Shown here piece by piece: positions 24,777 through 33,031 of a stretch of 64,000 bases of DNA. The position numbers were made by a program, and so were the translations under genes. This DNA is from Vampirovibrionales bacterium. Lineage in GTDB: Bacteria; Cyanobacteriota; Vampirovibrionia; Vampirovibrionales; Vampirovibrionaceae. The stretch is from contig JAJCZA010000024.1 of assembly GCA_029262635.1 (NCBI GenBank), forward strand, positions 1 through 64,000, given 5' to 3'. The notes under the pieces were generated by a model that did not search any database, was not told the origin of the DNA, and saw nothing but the letters and a program-made list of their open reading frames with translations. The number at the start of each line of letters is the position of its first letter. The first letter of the stretch is position 1.

Positions 24777-27446
24777 CTATTTGGCAAGGCTCATGAGTAG
24801 GGCGGTCAGTTTGGCCATGAACCTTAAGGTAAGGGCATCCATGCCGGAGAGGGGTTTGCCATCTAGTGACCGGTAGGGTAATGAAGTTTTAGGACGAGAA
24901 GCCCGGAGTTCGTCTAGCGTTTTGGCCTTATCAGACGCTAACGAGTCTTCTCGAAGGGGTTTACCCGTTTTCAGAATATGGGCAATCCGCTTGCGGGTTT
25001 GGGGCGTTTTCATGAGAGAAAGAAAACATTCCCGCTCTAACTGCGCCACATCGTTTTCAGATAGTTCTTGAGTAACATACGTGTCGCCGCCCGTTAAAAC
25101 TTCTGCCAACGCGTCGGCCACCACCACGTCATGCCATGTGGCATCGCCCTTGGTATAAAAATCATCCAACGCCATATTCAGCGCCGCCCGACTGCTGAAT
25201 CCTGGCAGTTGAAACCGGGTTGGTTCTGGTGGGGTATAGTTTTCTACCATGGTTAAAATCCGGGCTTTGGCTTCGTAGAGCAATCGATCTGGGTTCATGG
25301 TGATATAATCGCCTTCTCGAAGCCAGTGTTTGGTGAATGCATCCTGAGCGGAGGTAGAAACGGAAAATTGAGGCATCAGGATCGCCTGAAACGCTTCTCG
25401 AACCGGTGGCACCGGACCGCCTTTAATTTTACCTGCTAACTGCCCTAGCTGGCAACGTTCCAGATAACGAACGCATCCACCCCATCCAGGGACAACGCCC
25501 ACACCACTTTCTACTAACCCCATATAGGTTTCACCACTGGCCTGAATCCCATCACAATGCAAGAGAATCTCACATCCGCCACCCAGAGCCATGCCGTTGG
25601 GTGCGCCAATAACGGGGAATGGGGCGTTTCTCATCGCGTTAAAAACGCTTTGACCTTGATAAACCAAAGTCTCAACTGCTTTATACATACGATTCTCAAT
25701 AACCGATGAAAGCAAACACGCTTTCATTATCGGGGTTTTCGCCAGTTTAAACCCAGCGTCAACCAGTCCTAAATTAGCGCCCAACGAGAAATTTTTAGCT
25801 TCGTTATAAATCACGAGTCCTTTATAAGGCGACTGCTCCAAGCTTAAGAGCTGAATGGTTTGGTTAAGAACCCATAAAGTCGAAGGATCCAGCGTGTTCA
25901 TCTTGGAATGAAATTCCAGGCAGACGATGCCGTCGCCAATGTCCCACAAACTGGCAGAAAAGTCGGTAATAAGTGGCTTGGAAGCTCGTTTGATGTCCGA
26001 CAATACCAATACACCTTCGTCTCGGACCCAAGGAGCATATTCAGCAGTGTGGGTTTTAAAATCAAACACCAATCGGCAGAGTCTGCCGTCGATTTCCTGA
26101 TAAAAAGGTCGGTTTTTTGCGATTTGCAAGGTCGGCGGCAGTTCGATGCCATCGGCTTTTACCCGATCACAAAACCATTGCATGCCCAACTGATCAATCA
26201 GCTCAAACGGCCCCCATTTGGCATTATATCCACCGTGGAGCGACCGATCAATATCCACAATGTCATCGGCGATTTCAGGGACAAGAGAGGCGGCGTACAG
26301 TAAGGTATCCCGCACCACGACCCAAGCAAATTGGGCCAAATTACCATCGTGTTCAAATACGGCACGCGGTCCGTGCTTTTTCGCGTTCTGGATATTCTTC
26401 AGCCGTAATTTGCCAATATCATAATAGTCATCGGTTTCCAGATTCAGGGCCTGCTTCTGCTTCGTGCCATTTTCGTTTTTTCGCATCCGATAAAATCCGC
26501 CTTTGGCGGATTTCCGCCCGCCCCGGCCATCGGAAAGTAAACGATGGATCAAGGCGAGGCCATGCTCATGGTCAAAGGCACAGAAGGGATCGTCATCGTC
26601 AATACCCTGAAGCAGACTTTCGGTCACATGGGGCAAAATGCCAATCCCAACCAGATCCAGCAGGCCAAAAATCCCTTCTTTTGGAAAACCAATTGGATGA
26701 CCTAGAACGGCGTCAGCTTCCTCGATTTTAATGTTTTTTTCAATGGTTTCCGTAATGGCTCGGAACATGAAATAAATGCCGATTCGGTTGGCGAGAAAAG
26801 CAGGCGTGTCATTGCAAACCAGCACGTTTTTTCCCAGTTTGGCATCGCCAAATTCTCGCATTATGCGAATGGTCTCTGGATCGGTCTCATCGCTAACCAC
26901 GATTTCCAATAGGTGCATGAATCGGGGCGGGTTGAAAAAGTGGGTAATAACAAAGTGTTTGCGAAAGGCGTCAGAGCGTCCTTCCACCAATGTTTTCAAT
27001 GGGATAGTCGAAGTGTTGGATGACACAATAGCATCGGGCTTTTTCAGGGCTTCAATCCGGGCAAACAAATCTCGCTTGATGTCGATATTCTCGATGACCA
27101 CTTCCACGATCCAATCGGCATCCCGAACGGCTTCGGCTAGATGGTCGTCAATATTACCCGGGGTCATCCTGCTTGCGTTATTGGGATTCATGAAGCCAGC
27201 GTTGAGCGGATCTTTAGCTGGAGTGGCTTTTAACATACGCTGAATAGCGGCTTTGGCGATGCCATTGCGGTCACCACCATTTTGAATAACCTCTTTGGGG
27301 ATAATATCTAGCAAATAGACATCAACCCCGGCATTGGTCAGATGGGCGGCAATGCCGGAGCCCATGGTGCCCGCACCAACGACCACGGCTTTTTTAATTT
27401 CTTCGCCCATATGAAAGGGAAACGTTTGTTGGCTTAAATCGGTCAT
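24777..27446 (-). CDS. 3-hydroxyacyl-CoA dehydrogenase / enoyl-CoA hydratase (FadN/FadB type)
   Basis: This bifunctional beta-oxidation enzyme hydrates the enoyl-CoA and oxidises the 3-hydroxyacyl-CoA with NAD. The dehydrogenase comes first, with the NAD-binding VVGAGTMGSGIAAHL near residue 22 and the FFNPPRFMHLLEIV segment. The crotonase domain follows at about residues 490-700, with GMALGGGCEILLHCDG and GLVESGVGVVPGWGG, so both catalytic Glu positions are kept. This order, dehydrogenase before hydratase, is that of Bacillus FadN and not E. coli FadB. Its ATG abuts the stop of the thiolase gene without a gap. Confidence 0.93.
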   Translation of the reverse strand: MTDLSQQTFPFHMGEEIKKAVVVGAGTMGSGIAAHLTNAGVDVYLLDIIPKEVIQNGGDRNGIAKAAIQRMLKATPAKDPLNAGFMNPNNASRMTPGNIDDHLAEAVRDADWIVEVVIENIDIKRDLFARIEALKKPDAIVSSNTSTIPLKTLVEGRSDAFRKHFVITHFFNPPRFMHLLEIVVSDETDPETIRIMREFGDAKLGKNVLVCNDTPAFLANRIGIYFMFRAITETIEKNIKIEEADAVLGHPIGFPKEGIFGLLDLVGIGILPHVTESLLQGIDDDDPFCAFDHEHGLALIHRLLSDGRGGRKSAKGGFYRMRKNENGTKQKQALNLETDDYYDIGKLRLKNIQNAKKHGPRAVFEHDGNLAQFAWVVVRDTLLYAASLVPEIADDIVDIDRSLHGGYNAKWGPFELIDQLGMQWFCDRVKADGIELPPTLQIAKNRPFYQEIDGRLCRLVFDFKTHTAEYAPWVRDEGVLVLSDIKRASKPLITDFSASLWDIGDGIVCLEFHSKMNTLDPSTLWVLNQTIQLLSLEQSPYKGLVIYNEAKNFSLGANLGLVDAGFKLAKTPIMKACLLSSVIENRMYKAVETLVYQGQSVFNAMRNAPFPVIGAPNGMALGGGCEILLHCDGIQASGETYMGLVESGVGVVPGWGGCVRYLERCQLGQLAGKIKGGPVPPVREAFQAILMPQFSVSTSAQDAFTKHWLREGDYITMNPDRLLYEAKARILTMVENYTPPEPTRFQLPGFSSRAALNMALDDFYTKGDATWHDVVVADALAEVLTGGDTYVTQELSENDVAQLERECFLSLMKTPQTRKRIAHILKTGKPLREDSLASDKAKTLDELRASRPKTSLPYRSLDGKPLSGMDALTLRFMAKLTALLMSLAK

Positions 27447-28628
27447 TTAGTTCAAAACTTTCGGGTTTTCAAGAATCATGGCCACGCCTTGCCCCCCACC
27501 AATACACATGGTCGCCAAGGCGTAACGTTTATTTAACTGCTGTAAAAGCCGGGCCGCCTTACCGGTTATTCTTGCACCGGACGCGCCAAGGGGGTGTCCC
27601 AAAGCAAGTGCTCCGCCATGGATGTTCAGTTTATCGATGGGGATCGTCATGTCCTGCCGCTCAAATTCCTGAAGCACGGACAGGCATTGGGCGGCAAAGG
27701 CTTCATTCAATTCAATGATATCCATGTCTGCCATGGTAAGACCCGCTCGGGCTAAGGCTTTTTTACTGGCTTCCACCGGGCCAATGCCCATAATCTCAGG
27801 CTCACAACCAGACGAGGCGAACGCCTTCAGGATAGCGATCGGAGACAGTCCACGGGTGTCAGCGTATTCTTGTGAGGTGAGCATCACCGCGGATGCACCA
27901 TCAGTATGGGGCGACGACGTTCCAGCGGTTACGCTGCCGTCTTGCTTGAACACGGTTTTCAGCCCCGCCAGCTTTCCCAGATTCGTATCTTTTCGAACGG
28001 CATCATCGAAGGTCAGTCCATTAATGGGAATAATCTCACTCTCAAAGTCATTTTCATCCTGCGCTTTGGCCGCTTTTTGATGAGAAATCATCGCAAATTC
28101 CTCTTGAGCCAACCGAGAAATTTGGTATCGCTCCGCTAAATTCTCGGCGGTAATACCCATATTGAGGAAGCCCTTGGCGTGACCGCCGTAAATTTTCGGG
28201 TTCAGCATCGGATTCCACCCGGCCAGCGGAATGCGGCTAATGGATTGCACGCCAGTGCAGATCATGACATCAGCTTCCCCCGCTAATATCGTGTTTTTGG
28301 CATCGGCGATGACATGCATGGACGAGCCACAAAAACGGTCCACGGTGACACCGCCCACAGTGTTGGGCAGGCCGGATTCCGGGTGAAGGACCACCAGACG
28401 GGCCATATTCAACCCCTGTTCAGCTTCCTGATGAACACAACCGGTGAGAAGGGTTTCCACATCGCTAGGCGATATGCTTGTCCGGCGAAGGAGTTCGCTT
28501 ACTAACACAGCCAGCATATCATCGGGCAGAACCTCGGCGAGTTGCCCCTGCTTATTGCGCCCCGAGTTGGGTTCCACGGCTCGCGCAAAAGGGGTGCGGA
28601 CGTATTCGACAATAACAGCTTGTTTCAT
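27447..28628 (-). CDS. fadA: Acetyl-CoA acyltransferase (thiolase)
   Basis: The thiolase cleaves 3-ketoacyl-CoA, the last step of each beta-oxidation round. It has the active-site Cys in VDRFCGSSMHVI near residue 94, the NEAFAAQ motif, the His in GGALALGHPLGASGAR and the second Cys in MCIGGGQG near the end. The 393-aa length is standard. Its ATG overlaps the stop of the upstream fusion gene (ATGA) and its own stop touches the next start, so the three are tightly coupled in translation. Confidence 0.95.
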   Translation of the reverse strand: MKQAVIVEYVRTPFARAVEPNSGRNKQGQLAEVLPDDMLAVLVSELLRRTSISPSDVETLLTGCVHQEAEQGLNMARLVVLHPESGLPNTVGGVTVDRFCGSSMHVIADAKNTILAGEADVMICTGVQSISRIPLAGWNPMLNPKIYGGHAKGFLNMGITAENLAERYQISRLAQEEFAMISHQKAAKAQDENDFESEIIPINGLTFDDAVRKDTNLGKLAGLKTVFKQDGSVTAGTSSPHTDGASAVMLTSQEYADTRGLSPIAILKAFASSGCEPEIMGIGPVEASKKALARAGLTMADMDIIELNEAFAAQCLSVLQEFERQDMTIPIDKLNIHGGALALGHPLGASGARITGKAARLLQQLNKRYALATMCIGGGQGVAMILENPKVLN

Positions 28629-31600
28629 GACAGTTGCTCCATGGAGTCCACGTGATTATCCGGATGCGAATTCGATTTTTTGAAATCCAGTACATTCTTA
28701 TTGCGTTCTTTTTCCTGTAACTGTTTCCAGTCGGGTTTGCCAACGGCGGTTTTCGGGATTTCCGCGGTGACAAATTCAATGTATTTGGGAAGTTCGAGTC
28801 GGCTCAAATCTTTTGAAATAAATGCTAGCAAGTCTTCCTCATCCATGGCGCCCGCGCTTTTAAGTCGGACAAATGCTTTAGCTGCTTCTCCAGAGCGAGG
28901 ATCTGGAACGCTGATAACAAGACACTCTGCCACAGCCGGGTGTTTAGCGATAGCTTGCTCGATTTGCGTGGGAAACACACTGTAGCCGTTAATAAGAATT
29001 AATCGCTTTTTTCGGTCTACAATGTGCAAGTAGTAATCCTCATCGAGATAGCCAATATCGCCGGTTCTCAGCCAGCCGTCCTGCAGAACCTGACGACTTT
29101 CCTCTTCCTGATTATAATACCCTTTCATGACTTGGGGGCCTTGGATGCAAATTTCACCGGTTTCACCCAGCTTCAGGGTTTGATTTGGGTTATCCGGGTT
29201 TGTGATTTTAATCCGGGTTTGAGGCAGGGGTAAGCCGACGGACTCGGGCTTATTTAATCCATAAGGCGGATTACTGGTTGCCACGGGAGCGGTTTCGGTC
29301 AGACCGTAACCCTGTTTAATAAGACCGGAACGTCCACTAGTGGATTCAAAGTCATCTACCAACGAATGAGGCAAAGCGGCGCCACCAGAAATGACCGTTT
29401 CTAGTCTTGATAAATCATAATGATCTGATTTTGGGTTCTCGCAGAGGGCTTGTAACAGCCGGGGTACGGCCGGAAATAGGGTGGGTTTTTTATCCTGAAA
29501 AGTTTTTAGGGTCTCTTTCATGTTGCGCGGATCGGGCAGAATTAACAACTCGCTTCCTATTTTCAGACAAGTGAGCATGGCGACAGTCATTCCAAAAATA
29601 TGAAAATAAGGAATTGAGGCTAAAACCCGTTCTTTTCCCGGTTCTAACAGGGCGCTGGAAGCCGGTTTGTTGCCTGAAGCTTTGAAATATTCTTCAATTT
29701 GGGTCACATTGGCCACTAGATTACGATGGGTAAGCATAGCCCCTTTAGGGCTACCGGTTGTACCACCGGTGTATTGCAATACGGCTAGATCGTCTGGTGA
29801 CAGGGTGACGGGTTCTAATGATTGATTCGTGTTGATTAGGTCTTTATACGAAATCACCGGAGATTTGAGGGGGTTGTCTCCAGTGGCTAGCTTTTCCTCT
29901 TCCGTTGGATGGGCAATCTGCGAATACTTGAAAATTCGGTAAGCGTGGGCTTTAAAGAAGGGCAGGCTGTCTTCCATGCGGCATTTAATGACATGGTCGA
30001 GGAGCCCTTCTTTCTGGAGTTGAACCGACTTTTCGTACATCTCCTTCAAGTCCATGGTCACCATAAAGCGAATGTTACTATCCTTTACCTGTACTTGCAG
30101 TTCACTTTTTGTATGCATGGGACAACAGTTCACCACCACGGCACCGGCTTTTAGAGCGGCAAAAAACATGATGGGATAATAGGGTGTATTGGGCATGTAA
30201 AGTCCGACCCGAGTGCCTTGGCTCACGCCAGCCGCCTGTAGACCGGCAGCGGCTTGATGGATTTGACGATTTATTTCCTCATAGGTGTATTTTTTACCCA
30301 TGAAGTCAATGCAGGTTTTCGATGCGTAGCGTTCAAAGGCTTCGTCCATCAAGCGAGTCAAATCCACGTTTGGGATATCAACGTTCCACCGGGTGCCTAA
30401 AGGATAATTTTTTTTTAGGCTATTTCCGTCGGCCAGGGCTAAGTTTTTGTCTTCAGCGGGCTTAGAGCGATCGAGAGAGAGATCAAAATCATCGACCTCA
30501 ACCACTTGGTGGCGAAGGGCTTCGGTAGCTTTCAAATGTTGAGCGTCGCTGCCGCTAATCAGACCTTTTTCAAGGGCTTCGGCAACAAGGGCCTCGGATT
30601 GTTTAGCGTTGAGCTGACCGTTCCGTTTAGCGTTTCGTAGTTTGAGCTCAATGGGTTCGGCCTGAACAATGGCGGTAAAGCATCGTTCCAAAAGAGTCAG
30701 GGCTTCGCTTTCTTTATCGGGTAAGTAGATGCCTTCGGTGAGGTCATCTCGAACCCTTCCGGGATTGTACAAGGTTTGAGCAACCTTACGCTCTAGCCGA
30801 TGAGAGGGGGGGGTAAACGGACGTCCTTTTGGGAAAACAATCCAGCGAAGCCCGACAGCCATAACCGGAAGGGGGAAGTTATTCAGCAGGCGATCTATGC
30901 TTTCTTCCGTCTGGTAAAGCAGTTGTTCACACGCCCACTCCATCAAGGGTTCATCTTCTTTCAGGCATCCGTTGGTGGAAAAGTGCCGGAGGGTGCAAGA
31001 TGTTAAATACAGGTAGCTCATGGCGTCGCCAAGTAGGGCGGAAATCCGTTCTTTTCGCTTAACAGCGGAACCCAAAAGCATTAGGATCATATCCGCTAGT
31101 GTGGCATACGCGGCGCACAGCCGATTCACGTGGCGGTAATATTTTTTCAGTTTTTTGGATTGTCTCGCACTTTCAGGAAGAGGGCTAAAGTGACCACTAA
31201 AGAGCCCATAAACAAAACTATTAACCGTGTTGCTAACGCTCAAACGGACGTGTTGGGCCATCAGGTCGCTAAAATCTTTCAACGCCTTTTTTTCGTCGTC
31301 TTGCAAGGCGGCTTCCATTTCTTTCAGGATGTAGGGATGAGAACGTACGGAGGCTTGCCCAAAGATAATTAGGTTTCGAGTTAGAATATTAGCCCCTTCT
31401 ACGGTGATGCCAATGGGCATGCCTTGATAGAGCGGGCCAATGAGGTTGCCCGGACCTTCGCAGATGGCTTTGCCGCCAAGGATGTCCATGCCATCATTCA
31501 CGACCTGACGACCGGATTCGGTGAGATGATACTTAAGGATGGCGGAAATAATGGTAGGATGCTCACCTCGATCTAGCATTTGCAAGGTCGCCAAGCGAGA

Positions 31601-32734
31601 AGCGTTCATCATGTAGGTCGTTCCAGCGATTCTGGCGAGAAACTCCTCGATGCCTTCAAATTTTCCAATGGGAAGCTTAAACTGTTTGCGAACCCGACTA
31701 TAGGCTCCGCTAACCCGACTAATCAGTTTGGCCGAACCCACAGATAGGGCAGGTAGAGAAACGGATCGTCCGACAGAGAGACATTCCATGAGCATTCTCC
31801 ACCCTTGACCGGCGTAGTCTTTACCACCAATAATATTTTCAATAGGAATCCACACGTCTTTCCCCTTAGTGGGCCCATTATGGAACGGAATGTTCATAGG
31901 GTTGTGACGTCGTCCAATAGTAACACCCGGTTGATCTGTTGGGATCAGGGCCAGTGTAATGCCATAATCATTTTTACTCGAATTTCCCAACAGGCCGTTG
32001 GGATCCTGAAGTTTAAAGGCGAGACCCAACAAAGTGGTGATAGGGCTAAGGGTGATGTAGCGTTTTTCCCAGCTTAGCAGGATGCCCAGTTGGCCATCCC
32101 GTTCGCAAACAACGCCGTGAGAAGTCATACTAGAGGCATCGGAACCGGCATTGGGTTCCGTCAAGGCGAATGAGGGAATTTCTTCGCCTTTAGCCAGACG
32201 AGGTAGGTAATAATCTTTTTGTTGTTGGGTGCCGTAGCGGGTTAGAAGTTCTGCTGGGCCAAGAGAATTGGGTACCATGGCGGTAACACAGGCCGTGACA
32301 CTTCGGCTGGCCAATTTTTGAATAACTTCTGAATGGGCGTGGGCAGAAAAGCCGAGGCCCTCGTATTTTTCCGGAATGATCATTCCGAAAAAGCCTTTTT
32401 CTTTCATAAACCGCCAGACTTCGACCGGCAGATCCTTGTCTTCGCTTCTAATTTTCCAGTCATCTAATAAAGCGCACAGCTCGTTGGTCGGACCATCGAG
32501 AAAAGCTTTTTCGGCTTCAGTTAATTGGGCCAGAGGCAGATCTAGCAAGTTATCCCAGTCGGGCGAGCCCGCTAAAATACTGCCCTCAAATCCGACAGAA
32601 CCCGACGAGAGGGCTTCCTTTTCCGTGTCGGATATTTTTACTTTTCGAGTGTCTTGAAACGCCTGATTTCTCAGGGGAAAGAGTAGGGTGTTAACCAAGG
32701 TTTTGTAGAACAGGTGGATCATCTGACTATACAT
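28625..32734 (-). CDS. FadE-type acyl-CoA dehydrogenase fused to a long-chain acyl-CoA ligase (FadD type)
   Basis: One unbroken 1369-aa frame holds two enzymes. Residues 1-760 are a FadE-like acyl-CoA dehydrogenase: hydrophobic N-terminus, GFFGMIIPEKYEGLGF, FALTEPNAGSD, the base Glu in GITVEGANILTRN near residue 446, and the FadE-specific C-terminal extension (DUF1974 type). After a polar linker, residues 776-1369 are an ANL-family ligase: YTGGTTGSPKGAML near 986, YGLTETAPV, DGWLRTGDIGY, VDRKKRLILINGY and the catalytic Lys in VGKPDWKQL near 1332. Activation of the fatty acid and the first oxidation are thus on one chain. AGGAAG precedes the ATG by eight bases. I know of no such fusion; no search was possible. 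Confidence 0.93.
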   Translation of the reverse strand: MYSQMIHLFYKTLVNTLLFPLRNQAFQDTRKVKISDTEKEALSSGSVGFEGSILAGSPDWDNLLDLPLAQLTEAEKAFLDGPTNELCALLDDWKIRSEDKDLPVEVWRFMKEKGFFGMIIPEKYEGLGFSAHAHSEVIQKLASRSVTACVTAMVPNSLGPAELLTRYGTQQQKDYYLPRLAKGEEIPSFALTEPNAGSDASSMTSHGVVCERDGQLGILLSWEKRYITLSPITTLLGLAFKLQDPNGLLGNSSKNDYGITLALIPTDQPGVTIGRRHNPMNIPFHNGPTKGKDVWIPIENIIGGKDYAGQGWRMLMECLSVGRSVSLPALSVGSAKLISRVSGAYSRVRKQFKLPIGKFEGIEEFLARIAGTTYMMNASRLATLQMLDRGEHPTIISAILKYHLTESGRQVVNDGMDILGGKAICEGPGNLIGPLYQGMPIGITVEGANILTRNLIIFGQASVRSHPYILKEMEAALQDDEKKALKDFSDLMAQHVRLSVSNTVNSFVYGLFSGHFSPLPESARQSKKLKKYYRHVNRLCAAYATLADMILMLLGSAVKRKERISALLGDAMSYLYLTSCTLRHFSTNGCLKEDEPLMEWACEQLLYQTEESIDRLLNNFPLPVMAVGLRWIVFPKGRPFTPPSHRLERKVAQTLYNPGRVRDDLTEGIYLPDKESEALTLLERCFTAIVQAEPIELKLRNAKRNGQLNAKQSEALVAEALEKGLISGSDAQHLKATEALRHQVVEVDDFDLSLDRSKPAEDKNLALADGNSLKKNYPLGTRWNVDIPNVDLTRLMDEAFERYASKTCIDFMGKKYTYEEINRQIHQAAAGLQAAGVSQGTRVGLYMPNTPYYPIMFFAALKAGAVVVNCCPMHTKSELQVQVKDSNIRFMVTMDLKEMYEKSVQLQKEGLLDHVIKCRMEDSLPFFKAHAYRIFKYSQIAHPTEEEKLATGDNPLKSPVISYKDLINTNQSLEPVTLSPDDLAVLQYTGGTTGSPKGAMLTHRNLVANVTQIEEYFKASGNKPASSALLEPGKERVLASIPYFHIFGMTVAMLTCLKIGSELLILPDPRNMKETLKTFQDKKPTLFPAVPRLLQALCENPKSDHYDLSRLETVISGGAALPHSLVDDFESTSGRSGLIKQGYGLTETAPVATSNPPYGLNKPESVGLPLPQTRIKITNPDNPNQTLKLGETGEICIQGPQVMKGYYNQEEESRQVLQDGWLRTGDIGYLDEDYYLHIVDRKKRLILINGYSVFPTQIEQAIAKHPAVAECLVISVPDPRSGEAAKAFVRLKSAGAMDEEDLLAFISKDLSRLELPKYIEFVTAEIPKTAVGKPDWKQLQEKERNKNVLDFKKSNSHPDNHVDSMEQLS

Positions 32735-32752
32735 GCGATAAACTTCCTCACT

Positions 32753-32788
32753 GATTCTTGAAGAGGCTTGTCAACAAATTCAAGAATC
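32753..32788. promoter_or_regulatory. Perfect inverted repeat upstream of the beta-oxidation operon
   Basis: GATTCTTGAA at 32753-32762 and TTCAAGAATC at 32779-32788 are perfect complements, 16 bases apart, ending 19 bases before the first ATG. AGAATC recurs twice more near 32857 and 32867. It may be an operator for a fatty-acid-responsive repressor or a leader hairpin. Confidence 0.5.
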
Positions 32789-32983
32789 CAACGACTAAAA
32801 ACTCATAGGGTTTCCAAAATGCAAAGGTGCTATTCATCATTTCGGTTTAAATCCGAGAATCTTTAAGAATCGATAGAATTTTCAGTCAAGCTTCCCCCAA
32901 TTTACCTATTTTAGAATGACCCTCATATCAAAGCCCTAAAAAGAACGAACAGTATATTGGTACTGTCTTTGTGACAGGAACCT

Positions 32984-32992
32984 TGTTATAAT
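32984..32992 (+). promoter_or_regulatory. Extended -10 promoter for the radical SAM gene
   Basis: TGTTATAAT, an ideal extended -10, 40 bases before the ATG at 33032. Confidence 0.55.
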
Positions 32993-33031
32993 GGCCCCTC
33001 TTCATTTGGTAGCAAAGATTAGGATCTTCCG

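Noticed and set aside
26117-26731. 204-codon open frame on the plus strand
   Set aside because: It lies wholly inside the hydroxyacyl-CoA dehydrogenase gene and its translation has no protein-like pattern or ribosome site.
32951-32976. LexA-like operator (ACAGTA-N6-TACTGT) upstream of the radical SAM gene
   Set aside because: The arms are only six bases and do not match known LexA boxes; such repeats occur by chance.
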